64,000 nt of DNA, from assembly GCA_016716225.1 (NCBI GenBank), contig JADJWT010000001.1, positions 806,001 to 870,000 of the forward strand, written 5' to 3'. Each line of letters opens with the position of its first letter. The stretch's first letter is position 1. This document shows, in pieces, positions 43,824 to 52,324 of the stretch. Under the pieces are notes generated by a model that searched no databases, was not told the origin of the DNA, and was given only the letters and a program-made list of their open reading frames with translations. The position numbers and the translations under genes are program-made. The stretch is from Ignavibacteriota bacterium. Its GTDB lineage: Bacteria > Bacteroidota > Ignavibacteria > Ignavibacteriales > Melioribacteraceae.

Positions 43824-44513
43824 TTATGAATTAATTACCAATTTAAAACCTATTCCGTGAACATTAACAATTTCTAATGATTCATCTTCCTTTAGATAAT
43901 TTCTCAATTTTGTAATGTAAACATCCATACTGCGAGAAGTAAAATAATTATCATTTCTCCAAATTAACGGGAGTGCTCTTTCCCTTTCCACAGTTTGATT
44001 AACATTTTCACAAAGTAATTTTAATAGTTCATTTTCTTTTGAAGTTAGAGAAACTGAATTACTTTTTAAACTCAATAATCTCTTTTGATAATCAAATAAG
44101 TATTTTCCTATTTGATAAACTTCATCAGTATTTGACAAATTTATTGATCTTCTTAACACTGCATTAATTCTTAAAATTAATTCTTCAGTATTAAACGGTT
44201 TTGTAATATAATCATCTGCTCCAATATTGAAGCCTTCAATTTTATCTTTCAACATTGATTTTGCAGTTAAAAATATTACCGGAATATTTTTATTTATTGC
44301 TCTAATTTCTTTTGCGAGTGTAAATCCATCTTTTCTCGGCATCATAACATCTAAAATGCATAAGTTAAATTTGATTTTCTTAAATGCTTCAATACCCTCT
44401 TCACCATTTTTGTAAAGTTCAACTTCATATTTTTTTAGTGATAAATATTCACTCAAAATATTTCCCAAGTTTATATCGTCTTCAACTAATAATATTTTAT
44501 ACTTTTTCATCAA
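43824..44513 (-). CDS. OmpR/PhoB-family response regulator
   Basis: The protein has 229 residues. The receiver (about 4-118) has the acidic pocket (LLVEDDINL), phosphoacceptor aspartate in CILDVMMPRKDGF (about 54), threonine in IFLTAKS and lysine in ITKPFNTEEL. The winged-helix output domain (about 130-228) has SLTSKENELLKLLCENVNQ and SRSMDVYITKLRNYLK. It overlaps the sensor kinase gene by four bases. The likely targets are the phased TTTTAACA boxes upstream of the pair. Confidence 0.95.
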   Translation of the reverse strand: MMKKYKILLVEDDINLGNILSEYLSLKKYEVELYKNGEEGIEAFKKIKFNLCILDVMMPRKDGFTLAKEIRAINKNIPVIFLTAKSMLKDKIEGFNIGADDYITKPFNTEELILRINAVLRRSINLSNTDEVYQIGKYLFDYQKRLLSLKSNSVSLTSKENELLKLLCENVNQTVERERALPLIWRNDNYFTSRSMDVYITKLRNYLKEDESLEIVNVHGIGFKLVINS

Positions 44514-46048
44514 TTTATTTTTGGCAAATTAATTATAAATTTGGATCCCTTATTTTTTTCACTTTCAAGAATTATTTTTCCTAAATGAGCTTCAATTATT
44601 TTTTTTACTGTGCTTAGTCCAATTCCATTACCTTTTACGTCGTGAATATTTCCGGTAGGAATTCTATAAAAAGTATCAAAAATTTTATTATGATATTTTT
44701 TATCAATCCCAATTCCATTATCCTCAATTACAATTTCAAAAGTTGAATTGCTGTTCATTGTAGAAATTTTAATTTCGGGATTTCCAACATTATATTTTAT
44801 TGCATTATCAATTAAGTTGCTTATTGCGTTTGTGATTTGAAGTTTATCAACTGATAAATTTGTATCGGTTGCCTTTAAATCATAAATAATTTTTCCAAAT
44901 TTTTTGTCAATTGGTAATTCATATTTTTCACTAACTTCAAAAATTATTTTGTGAATATCTTCATTTGTTTTGTTTAGTTCAAACTTGCTGTTTTCCAATT
45001 CTGCGGATGATAAAATTGTTTCCACCATATTTGTTAGTCGCTGCGATTCATTTTTAATTATTGCAGAATATTTTTTTGTATCAATATCCGGTTCTTCATT
45101 TATTACATCAGCCGCCAAGCTAATTGTGGATATTGGAGTTTTAAATTCGTGAGTAATATTATTTAATAAATCATTTTTTACTTCTGTTATTTTCTTTTGT
45201 CGTATCAACATTTTAATTGTTAAATAAAATAGAATAATAATTAAAAACGTAAGAATTACTGAGATTAAAAGTATCCACCAAATTGATTTGAATAAAAATA
45301 CATTACGGTTTTTAAAATCGATCACAAGAAAATTCTGACTTTTAATAAAATCATTTGGGAAAAGTTTGATTCTGTAATTTGATTTAAGAATATCATTTTT
45401 ATCAAAAATATTTTTCGATAAAATTATGCTGTCGTTATTTATTACTCCAAAACCATAATTGCTTTTTATGCCATATTTTATTAGCTCATCGTTTAATAGA
45501 GAATCAATTTTGGACTCATCAATTCTTTTTAAAATATTATCAGATTTTTCCACAAACACAAGCTCATCAAAAACATTTTCAATAATTTTGGTTTTTTTAT
45601 GTATTAAAGTATCAAGATTTTCATTCCACACAATTGTTTCTTGGATTGTACTGTCTCCTTTGTGCTCAATATTTTTCACAACTTTCATAGTTGTAAAATC
45701 CGAATCATTTTTCCCGGAAACATTAATTGATAAAACGTTACTATCATTTGTGTTAAAAACCATTACATTATTTTTAATAAATTCTTTTTGCTTTATTTTT
45801 TTTTCTACTCTTTTATCAATATATGTTTTATTTAATTTTTTAGGAGAAATTGTTCTAACTAAAACTTTTGCCGCTTCTCTATCTTCAATTGATTTTACCA
45901 AATCGCTCAAAGCATTTCCCACATTTTTGTTAAATTTTTCTTCTTCAAGTTTCAGAGCAAGATTGATCCAATAAAATTGAATTGCAATTAATCCAATAAC
46001 AGCAAAGGTTATAAAGGCAATAATTATTTTTAACGATTTTTCTTTCAT
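44510..46048 (-). CDS. Membrane sensor histidine kinase
   Basis: The protein has 512 residues. TM1 (about 8-28) and TM2 (about 250-275) enclose a roughly 220-residue periplasmic domain of unknown type. There is no HAMP domain. HisKA follows (NNITHEFKTPISTISLA, histidine near 298), then the HATPase_c boxes N (NLIDNAIKYN), G1 (EDNGIGIDKKYH) and G2 (GNGIGLSTVKKIIEAHLG). It phosphorylates the coupled OmpR-type regulator. The periplasmic part is rich in Asn, Ser and Lys, like the acidic exported protein encoded divergently, which may be its partner. Confidence 0.93.
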   Translation of the reverse strand: MKEKSLKIIIAFITFAVIGLIAIQFYWINLALKLEEEKFNKNVGNALSDLVKSIEDREAAKVLVRTISPKKLNKTYIDKRVEKKIKQKEFIKNNVMVFNTNDSNVLSINVSGKNDSDFTTMKVVKNIEHKGDSTIQETIVWNENLDTLIHKKTKIIENVFDELVFVEKSDNILKRIDESKIDSLLNDELIKYGIKSNYGFGVINNDSIILSKNIFDKNDILKSNYRIKLFPNDFIKSQNFLVIDFKNRNVFLFKSIWWILLISVILTFLIIILFYLTIKMLIRQKKITEVKNDLLNNITHEFKTPISTISLAADVINEEPDIDTKKYSAIIKNESQRLTNMVETILSSAELENSKFELNKTNEDIHKIIFEVSEKYELPIDKKFGKIIYDLKATDTNLSVDKLQITNAISNLIDNAIKYNVGNPEIKISTMNSNSTFEIVIEDNGIGIDKKYHNKIFDTFYRIPTGNIHDVKGNGIGLSTVKKIIEAHLGKIILESEKNKGSKFIINLPKIN

Positions 46049-46085
46049 GCTGTAAAATTATTGTTAACTATTATCAATTGCATGA

Positions 46086-46124
46086 TTTTAACATTTTTTA
46101 ACAAAATTTAAGAATCTTTTAACA
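46086..46124. promoter_or_regulatory. Three phased TTTTAACA boxes, probable response-regulator sites
   Basis: TTTTAACA occurs at 46086-46093, 46096-46103 and 46117-46124. The starts differ by 10 and 21 bases, so all copies face the same side of the helix. They lie in the 143-base spacer between the kinase/regulator pair and the divergent acidic-protein gene. OmpR-family regulators bind tandem repeats with such a 10-11 base period, so autoregulation and control of the acidic protein are likely. The binding protein is inferred. Confidence 0.65.
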
Positions 46125-46191
46125 TTATCAAAATAAATTAAATTTTATTTTCACATCAGAAGTTTTTATAACATAAACAAAAGGAGTGAAA

Positions 46192-46980
46192 ATGAAAACT
46201 AAATCGATTATCACAATTTTGATAATATTTATCACAATGACATTTTTATCAGCTCAAGAAAAAAATCTTAAAGAAAAATTAAAAAATATTAAAGAAGCAA
46301 AAAAAATTGTTATCTCAACAGAGAATGGTGATGTAGTTTTTGAAGGTAAAGAAGCTGAAAAATTATTGCAAAGAATGAAATTGCAAGAAATGAAAAAACG
46401 TATAAAAATAATATCTGAAGATGATGAAATTTTAACTGAAGATTTTGAAGGCTTGGATGATGAAGATATTTTAATTTGGAAATCTGAGGATGGAGAAGAA
46501 AAAGTAATTAAACATAAAGGTAAGGGTCACAAAATGATGATGTTTAAAAATGATGATGGGGATTTTGATATAATTGAAAATAGAAAAACAATAAAAGTAA
46601 AAGTCGATGATGAAAACGGTGAAAAAACGGTTACTGTTACAACTAAAGAAAACGGTGAAGAAAAAGTTGAAACTTACAAAGGAAAAGATGCTGATGAATA
46701 CTTGGAAAGCATGGAAGAAGAAAACTTGAAAATTGATATTAATGAAGATTCAGATTCAATGTCAATTTGGGTAGAAAAAGGTGATAAAGTAAAAAATAGA
46801 ATCGAAAAAAATGTAAATGTAGAAATGGAAAATGGTGTTAAAAAAGTAACGGTAAAAACATTTGAAAATGGTGAAGAAAAAGTTGAAACTTATATTGGTG
46901 AAGATGCAGAAAAATATTTGGAAAAAATGGAAAGCGAGAATAAAGGTAAAAAAATAATAAAGAAGAAAATAATAAAGTAA
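46192..46980 (+). CDS. Secreted acidic repeat protein divergent from the two-component system
   Basis: The protein has 262 residues. I choose the ATG at 46192 because AAGGAG ends five bases before it; a GTG six bases earlier overlaps that site. A signal peptide ends near MTFLSAQ (residue 22). The mature protein is rich in Glu, Asp and Lys and contains degenerate repeats of the form ENGEEKVETYxGxDAxxYLExM. Two are close copies (about 145-174 and 217-246) and one is diverged (about 37-62). It ends in a lysine-isoleucine tail. I do not recognise the family. Its position suggests regulation by, and perhaps feedback on, the adjacent kinase. Confidence 0.75.
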   Translation: MKTKSIITILIIFITMTFLSAQEKNLKEKLKNIKEAKKIVISTENGDVVFEGKEAEKLLQRMKLQEMKKRIKIISEDDEILTEDFEGLDDEDILIWKSEDGEEKVIKHKGKGHKMMMFKNDDGDFDIIENRKTIKVKVDDENGEKTVTVTTKENGEEKVETYKGKDADEYLESMEEENLKIDINEDSDSMSIWVEKGDKVKNRIEKNVNVEMENGVKKVTVKTFENGEEKVETYIGEDAEKYLEKMESENKGKKIIKKKIIK

Positions 46981-46991
46981 TTAACTCTCCG

Positions 46992-47026
46992 CAAAACTGC
47001 TGAAATAATAAGTTTCGGCAGTTTTG
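46992..47026 (+). terminator. Hairpin terminator after the acidic repeat protein
   Basis: CAAAACTGCTGAAA (46992-47005) pairs with TTTCGGCAGTTTTG (47013-47026), fourteen pairs with one G-T, around a 7-base loop. A TATATTTTC stretch follows. It starts 12 bases after the stop codon. Confidence 0.75.
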
Positions 47027-47105
47027 TATATTTTCATCTTCATAAATGATCCAATTCACTCAATTTTAAGTAAAATATAACGATTATTTTAATAAGAGTT
47101 TTAAA

Positions 47106-47113
47106 GGGGGGGG
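47106..47113 (+). promoter_or_regulatory. G8 tract in the ribosome binding site of the chemoreceptor gene
   Basis: Eight consecutive G residues end two bases before the ATG at 47116. They act as the Shine-Dalgarno region (AAAGGGG... ). Long G runs are rare in this AT-rich window and are prone to slipped-strand length change, which would alter spacing or strength of the site without changing the protein. Confidence 0.6.
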
Positions 47114-47115
47114 AA

Positions 47116-49062
47116 ATGGATAAACTCAAAATTAAGAATTGGAATATTCTTACAAAAATTTTAACACTTTCTTCAATCGCAATAATTCCTTTTACATTTT
47201 TTCTTTTCCTAGAAATTTTACCAAATTTTAAACAGACAATGCTTGAAGACAAAAGAGAAAATATTAAACAAGCCGTTGAAGTTGCATATGGTATTATTTC
47301 AAATCTAGAAAAAGATTACAAAGAAAATAAAATAACATTTCAAGATGCTCAGAAAGAAGCAATCCATCAAATAAAAGATATAAGATTTGGTGAAGATAAT
47401 TATTTCTGGATAAATGATGATTATCCAAATATGATTATGCATCCTTTCAAGCCGGAATTAAATGGAAAATCTTTAAGAGATTTAAAAGATCCAAATGGAA
47501 TTTATCTATTTAATGAAATGGCGAAAATTTGTAAACGAGAAGGTGATGGATACGTAGATTATTATTGGCCAAAACCGGGTTTTGAAAAACCAGTTCCGAA
47601 AATTTCTTATGTAAAATATTTTAAAGATTGGAATTGGATAATTGGTGCCGGACTTTATGTTGATGATGTGGATGAAAAAATTGCAAATATTACAGAAAGA
47701 ATTTTTTTAATATTTGGAATTCTTACTATTGTTTCTTCAATTCTTGTAATATTTAGTAGTATTAAAATTTCAAGACCTATTAAGGATTTAGCCATTGCTG
47801 CTGAACAACTTGCAAACGGACAAACAAATATTGAAGTAAAAATATCTTCCAATGATGAAGTTGGAAAACTTGCAAGTAATTTCAATATAATGAGTAAAAA
47901 TATCAAGGCTTCAATAGATCAGATTAACCAAAAATCTAAAGAAGCGGAAGAAGCAGCAAATTCCGCTAGATTATCTCAAAAAGAATCTGAAGAGAAATCT
48001 GAGTATTTATCAAAAAGTGCCGCAATTATGTTAAGTGCAATGGATAATGTTTCTAAAGGTGATTTAACAACTTCATTGGAAATCCAAAATAATAACGATG
48101 ATATTGGAAAACTTTTCGGTGGTTTTAATTCAGTAATTAAAAATATAAGCTCGATATTAGTTAAAGTAAAAGAATCGGCAAATTATAACACATCTTCTAC
48201 AAATGATATTTCTGCATCGATGGAACAAATGTCGGCTGGTGCTCAAGAACAAAGCAGCCAAGCTGAAGAAATAGCAACTGCGGTTGAACAAATGACAAAG
48301 ACAATTTTGGAAACTTCCCATAATTCAACAAATGCTTTTGAATCGTCAACGAAATCTAGTAATCATGTACAAACGGGATTAGAAAAAGTAAAACAATCCA
48401 AACTTAAAATGCAAAAAATTGTTGATACAAATGAAATAACCTCCGCAACAATAACATCATTAGCAAATAGAACAAGTCAAATTGGAAATATTGCAAAAGT
48501 TATAAATGAAATTGCCGAACAAACTAATTTATTGGCTCTTAATGCCGCAATTGAAGCTGCACGGGCTGGCGAACAAGGTCGCGGTTTTGCTGTTGTAGCT
48601 GATGAAGTTAAAAAATTGGCAGAGCGTACAGCATCGGCAACAAAAGAAATTGCAACAACAATTAAAGAAGTTCAAAATGATGCACAATTAGCAAATTCGG
48701 AAATGGTGAATTCTAAAAATGTTGTAAATGATGGTATGCGAAATATTCTTGAACTTGAAAAACTTTTAGCAGAAATAACAACAAATGTTGAAAATGTAAA
48801 AGAACAAATAAATCAAGTAGCAACTGCAAATGAAGAACTCTCCACAACAGCCGAACAAATAGGAAGAAACATTAATGGAATTTCCACAGTTTCAAATGAA
48901 AACTCACAAGCAATTCATCAAATTTCTCAATCAATTACAGAATTACTAAAAAATTCCGAAGTCCTTTTAAATTTGGTTTCCACATTTAAGGTTAGCGATT
49001 CCGAATATATGCGAAAAGAATTTATTAGAAATAAAAAAATTAACTCCTTTGTAAAAATCTAA
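47116..49062 (+). CDS. Methyl-accepting chemotaxis protein with a single Cache (sCache_2-like) sensor
   Basis: The protein has 648 residues. TM1 (about 14-36) and TM2 (about 195-215) flank a periplasmic Cache domain with the sCache_2 hallmark FGEDNYFWINDDYPNMIMHP and WNWIIGAGLYVDDVDE. HAMP follows (about 217-270). The signalling domain has the hairpin tip EIAEQTNLLALNAAIEAARA, GEQGRGFAVVADEVKKLAER at about 465-505. No C-terminal CheR pentapeptide is visible. The ligand is unknown; related sensors bind small organic acids. No che genes are nearby, so this is an orphan receptor. Confidence 0.94.
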   Translation: MDKLKIKNWNILTKILTLSSIAIIPFTFFLFLEILPNFKQTMLEDKRENIKQAVEVAYGIISNLEKDYKENKITFQDAQKEAIHQIKDIRFGEDNYFWINDDYPNMIMHPFKPELNGKSLRDLKDPNGIYLFNEMAKICKREGDGYVDYYWPKPGFEKPVPKISYVKYFKDWNWIIGAGLYVDDVDEKIANITERIFLIFGILTIVSSILVIFSSIKISRPIKDLAIAAEQLANGQTNIEVKISSNDEVGKLASNFNIMSKNIKASIDQINQKSKEAEEAANSARLSQKESEEKSEYLSKSAAIMLSAMDNVSKGDLTTSLEIQNNNDDIGKLFGGFNSVIKNISSILVKVKESANYNTSSTNDISASMEQMSAGAQEQSSQAEEIATAVEQMTKTILETSHNSTNAFESSTKSSNHVQTGLEKVKQSKLKMQKIVDTNEITSATITSLANRTSQIGNIAKVINEIAEQTNLLALNAAIEAARAGEQGRGFAVVADEVKKLAERTASATKEIATTIKEVQNDAQLANSEMVNSKNVVNDGMRNILELEKLLAEITTNVENVKEQINQVATANEELSTTAEQIGRNINGISTVSNENSQAIHQISQSITELLKNSEVLLNLVSTFKVSDSEYMRKEFIRNKKINSFVKI

Positions 49063-49085
49063 TTTCCAGATTTAACTAAAAAAAT

Positions 49086-49113
49086 AAAATCGGTTATTTA
49101 TTAGCCGATTTTT
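49086..49113 (+). terminator. Rho-independent terminator after the chemoreceptor gene
   Basis: AAAATCGGTT (49086-49095) pairs with AGCCGATTTT (49103-49112), with one G-T pair, around a 7-base loop. T residues follow. It lies 23 bases after the stop. Confidence 0.82.
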
Positions 49114-49185
49114 ATTTAACACAAAATATAAAAATGTGTTATGTTATTTTTATATTTGAACCATAAACTTTACTAATAATCAATA

Positions 49186-49917
49186 ATGATTGAAATAAAA
49201 AATCTACATAAATCTTTTAGTGATAAAAAAGTTTTAAATGGAATTAATTTAACAATTGATGAAGGTGAAACCAGTGTAATTATTGGCAAAAGCGGAAGCG
49301 GAAAAAGTGTTTTGCTAAAACACATTGTAGGATTAATTTTCCCGGATGAAGGATTTGTAAAAGTCGGTGGTAAAATTGTTGATCCCAATAATGAAAAGGA
49401 ACTATATAGCATAAGAAGAAAATTCGGGTATTTATTTCAAGGTGCTGCACTTTTTGATTCGATGACAGTTGGCGAAAATATTGCTTTACCAATAATTGAA
49501 AACGAATATAAAATATCTAAAAAAGAATTAGACGTTAAAATTGATAAAATGCTGGAATTGGTAAATCTGCCAAATACAACAAATTTAAAACCATCGGAAC
49601 TTTCTGGCGGAATGAAAAAAAGAGTTGGACTTGCACGAGCTTTGATTACTGAACCGGAATATATTTTATATGATGAACCAACAACCGGACTTGATCCAAT
49701 AATGTCGGATTCGATTGATGAACTTATTAAAAATTTAGCCGACCAATTAAACGTAACGTCAATTGTTGTTACTCATGATATGTTCAGTGTAAAAAATGTT
49801 GCAGATGAAATTGCAATGGTTCATGAAGGTAAAATTTATTTTACAGGAACACCGGATCAGTTATTAAATTCCGATGATAAAATTATTAAGGATTTTATTC
49901 ACCGAACAGAATTTTAA
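49186..49917 (+). CDS. ABC transporter ATPase of the MlaF type
   Basis: The protein has 243 residues. Walker A is IGKSGSGKSVLLKHIVGL, a family-typical form; Q-loop YLFQGAALFDSMTVGENIALP is characteristic of MlaF-like proteins. The signature is LSGGMKKRVGLARAL, Walker B is YILYDEPTTGLDP, and the H-loop is VVTHDMFSV. MlaF powers phospholipid or sterol movement with MlaE and MlaD. Those partners are not next to it here; the next gene is radA, four bases downstream. Partners may be elsewhere. Confidence 0.88.
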   Translation: MIEIKNLHKSFSDKKVLNGINLTIDEGETSVIIGKSGSGKSVLLKHIVGLIFPDEGFVKVGGKIVDPNNEKELYSIRRKFGYLFQGAALFDSMTVGENIALPIIENEYKISKKELDVKIDKMLELVNLPNTTNLKPSELSGGMKKRVGLARALITEPEYILYDEPTTGLDPIMSDSIDELIKNLADQLNVTSIVVTHDMFSVKNVADEIAMVHEGKIYFTGTPDQLLNSDDKIIKDFIHRTEF

Positions 49918-49921
49918 ATAA

Positions 49922-51271
49922 ATGTCAAAACAAACGATAAAATATATTTGCACAAATTGCGGATATGAATCACTACGCTGGCTTGGAAAATGTCCCAATT
50001 GCGAAGAATGGAATTCATTCTCTGAAGAATTTGTTGAAACAAAATCAAAAAAATCAAAACAAAAAGTTAGTGAAGAAAATATTTTTAAATTGAGTGAAAT
50101 AAATTCTCAAGAAGATATTCGTATAAAAACAAACTTAGATGAATTTGATAGAGTTCTTGGCGGCGGATTAATTATTGGTTCAGTGGTTTTAATCGGTGGA
50201 GATCCGGGAATTGGAAAATCAACACTTGTTATGCAAGCGGCTTCATCAATTAGTGCAAAAGTACTTTATGTAACTGGAGAAGAATCTGTAAAGCAAATTA
50301 ATCTTCGCGCTAAAAGATTAAAAGTGAATGAAGAGAATATTTTTATTCTATCGGAAACAAATCTTGATGTAATTACTTCTGCAATTGATAAACTAAAACC
50401 TGAAGTTGTAATAATTGATTCAATTCAAACAACATTCAAACCTGAATATGATAATGCACCCGGAACTGTTACTCAAATTAGAGAATGCACTAATTATTTA
50501 ATGCAGCTTGCGAAAACTTTAAATTTTTCAGTTCTATTAATTGGACATGTAACTAAAGAAGGATTTATTGCTGGACCAAAAGTTTTAGAACATATTGTTG
50601 ATACGGTTTTGCAATTTGAAGGAGAGAAAAATTATTCATATAGAATTTTACGTGCACAGAAAAACAGATTTGGAAATACAAATGAAATCGGAATTTTTGA
50701 AATGCACGAAGATGGTTTAACAGAAGTAAAAAATCCAAGTCAAATTTTTCTTAGCGAAAGAAATGAAAATATAACCGGTGCTTGTGTTACAGCAAGTATA
50801 GAAGGATCACGCCCGGTTTTATTAGAAGTTCAAGCGTTAGTAACACCAACAAATTTTGGAAATCCGCAACGAGTTACAACGGGATTTGATTACCGCCGAC
50901 TTTCTATTTTATTAGCTGTTTTAGAAAAACGAGCTGGATTAAAACTCTCTACTCAAAATGTATTTTTAAATATTGCCGGCGGATTAAAGATTGATGAACC
51001 AGCAATTGATTTAGCGGTCTGTGCTGCAGTTGTTTCCAGTCTTAAAAATCAAGCAGTAAAAAGTAATTTGGTTGTTCTAGGCGAAGTTGGTTTAGGCGGA
51101 GAAATAAGAAGCATTAGTCATATTGAAAAAAGAATTCAAGAGGCAGAAAAATTGGGATTTGAAAATGTAATTGTGCCTAATAATAATATCAAATCAATAA
51201 AAAGTAAGACAAATATAAATTTAATCCCTATTAAAAATATTTCTGATGCAATAGAAAAAATTTTATTCTAA
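49922..51271 (+). CDS. radA: DNA repair protein RadA
   Basis: The protein has 449 residues. The N-terminal zinc finger is CTNCGYESLRWLGKCPNCEEW with two CxxC pairs (about 9-29). The RecA-like ATPase has Walker A GGDPGIGKSTLVMQA (about 97-111) and the RadA-specific KNRFGNTNEIGIFEM (about 245-259). The C-terminal Lon-like domain (about 275-449) has GGLKIDEPAIDLAVCAAVVS. RadA promotes branch migration in recombination repair. It sits four bases after the MlaF-like gene. Confidence 0.96.
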   Translation: MSKQTIKYICTNCGYESLRWLGKCPNCEEWNSFSEEFVETKSKKSKQKVSEENIFKLSEINSQEDIRIKTNLDEFDRVLGGGLIIGSVVLIGGDPGIGKSTLVMQAASSISAKVLYVTGEESVKQINLRAKRLKVNEENIFILSETNLDVITSAIDKLKPEVVIIDSIQTTFKPEYDNAPGTVTQIRECTNYLMQLAKTLNFSVLLIGHVTKEGFIAGPKVLEHIVDTVLQFEGEKNYSYRILRAQKNRFGNTNEIGIFEMHEDGLTEVKNPSQIFLSERNENITGACVTASIEGSRPVLLEVQALVTPTNFGNPQRVTTGFDYRRLSILLAVLEKRAGLKLSTQNVFLNIAGGLKIDEPAIDLAVCAAVVSSLKNQAVKSNLVVLGEVGLGGEIRSISHIEKRIQEAEKLGFENVIVPNNNIKSIKSKTNINLIPIKNISDAIEKILF

Positions 51272-51303
51272 TTTATAAATTCATACAATAATTTGATTTG
51301 AAT

Positions 51304-52260
51304 ATGAAGTTAAATAAATCTAAGCACTGCTTGAATTGCCACAAAGATATTGATTTTGCAAACTATTGTCCTAACTGCGGACAATTGAACACTGATAAAA
51401 AATTAACATTCAAACAGTTAACTAATGATTTCTTAGGTGATTATTTTACATTCGATTCGAAATTTTTCAGAAGCTTAATTCCACTGATTATAAAACCAGG
51501 ACATTTAACTAGAGAGTATCTAAATGGAAAAAGAGTCAGTTATATTTTACCTTTACGATTATATATATTCACAACCTTTGTATTCTTTTTTCTTGTTTCT
51601 TTTAATACAAAAATGGATTATAATAAATTTAGTAATAATCCAAAAGATTCAACTATTGTTAATGAATCAATTGTGGATTCAACAGATTTACTTACTAAAA
51701 GGATTGATAAGGGACTAAATACTGAGATTTCTTATTCAATTGACTCAACAAAAAATAAAAAAGAAGTTGTTGTTGAAGGTCCGGGCTTCAAATTTTCAAT
51801 TGGTAAAGACAAAGAAAATAATAATGCACTTGTTAGATATTTCAATAATAAATCAAAATACTTAGCAAGTTTTGGTAAAGAAAGTTCGGCTATATTTTGG
51901 AAGGAATTTGTAAATCAAATTCCGAAAGTAATGTTTATTTTGCTCCCTCTTTTTGCATTATTCCTAAAACTATTATATGTTAGAAAGAAAATACTTTATA
52001 TTGAGCATCTGGTTTTCTCACTTCACATTCATACATTTATATTTATTGTACTAATAATTTCGGTTTTCATTCCTAACACGTATATAATTTTTGGTCTCTT
52101 CCTTCTAATTCTAATCTATCTATTTTTTTCATTAATTAATTTTTATCAGCAATCAATTCTTAAATCATCACTTAAATTTTTACTTTTGATCATATTATAT
52201 TTATTCTCATTGTTGCCAACATTTCTAATATTAACTTTTTTGGCAATGGCAAGTATTTAA
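51304..52260 (+). CDS. DUF3667-family membrane protein
   Basis: The protein has 318 residues from the ATG at 51304, preferred over the TTG at 51298. The N-terminal zinc ribbon reads CLNCHKDIDFANYCPNCGQ (about 9-27). The family signature comes next: TFKQLTNDFLGDYFTFDSKF followed by RSLIPLIIKPGHLTREYLNGKR. One helix near 80-100, a polar segment, and about three helices in the C-terminal third follow. Function is unknown; members are common in Bacteroidetes-group genomes. It lies after radA and ends at a terminator facing hslU. Confidence 0.88.
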   Translation: MKLNKSKHCLNCHKDIDFANYCPNCGQLNTDKKLTFKQLTNDFLGDYFTFDSKFFRSLIPLIIKPGHLTREYLNGKRVSYILPLRLYIFTTFVFFFLVSFNTKMDYNKFSNNPKDSTIVNESIVDSTDLLTKRIDKGLNTEISYSIDSTKNKKEVVVEGPGFKFSIGKDKENNNALVRYFNNKSKYLASFGKESSAIFWKEFVNQIPKVMFILLPLFALFLKLLYVRKKILYIEHLVFSLHIHTFIFIVLIISVFIPNTYIIFGLFLLILIYLFFSLINFYQQSILKSSLKFLLLIILYLFSLLPTFLILTFLAMASI

Positions 52261-52261
52261 G

Positions 52262-52283
52262 AATGCCGGATAAAACCGGCATT
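52262..52283. terminator. Hairpin terminator between the convergent DUF3667 and hslU genes
   Basis: AATGCCGG (52262-52269) and CCGGCATT (52276-52283) form a perfect 8-bp stem with a 6-base loop. It begins two bases after the DUF3667 stop. There is only a short T-rich tail on either side, but placement between convergent genes supports termination. Confidence 0.65.
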
Positions 52284-52324
52284 AAATTTATTAGTTTTGG
52301 AATTGTAAATAATGCAAGAAAAAA

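Noticed and set aside
45459..45974. 171-codon open frame opposite the histidine kinase gene
   Set aside because: It is an AT-rich antisense shadow of a well-supported kinase; the translation is low-complexity Phe, Ser and Leu with no known motif.
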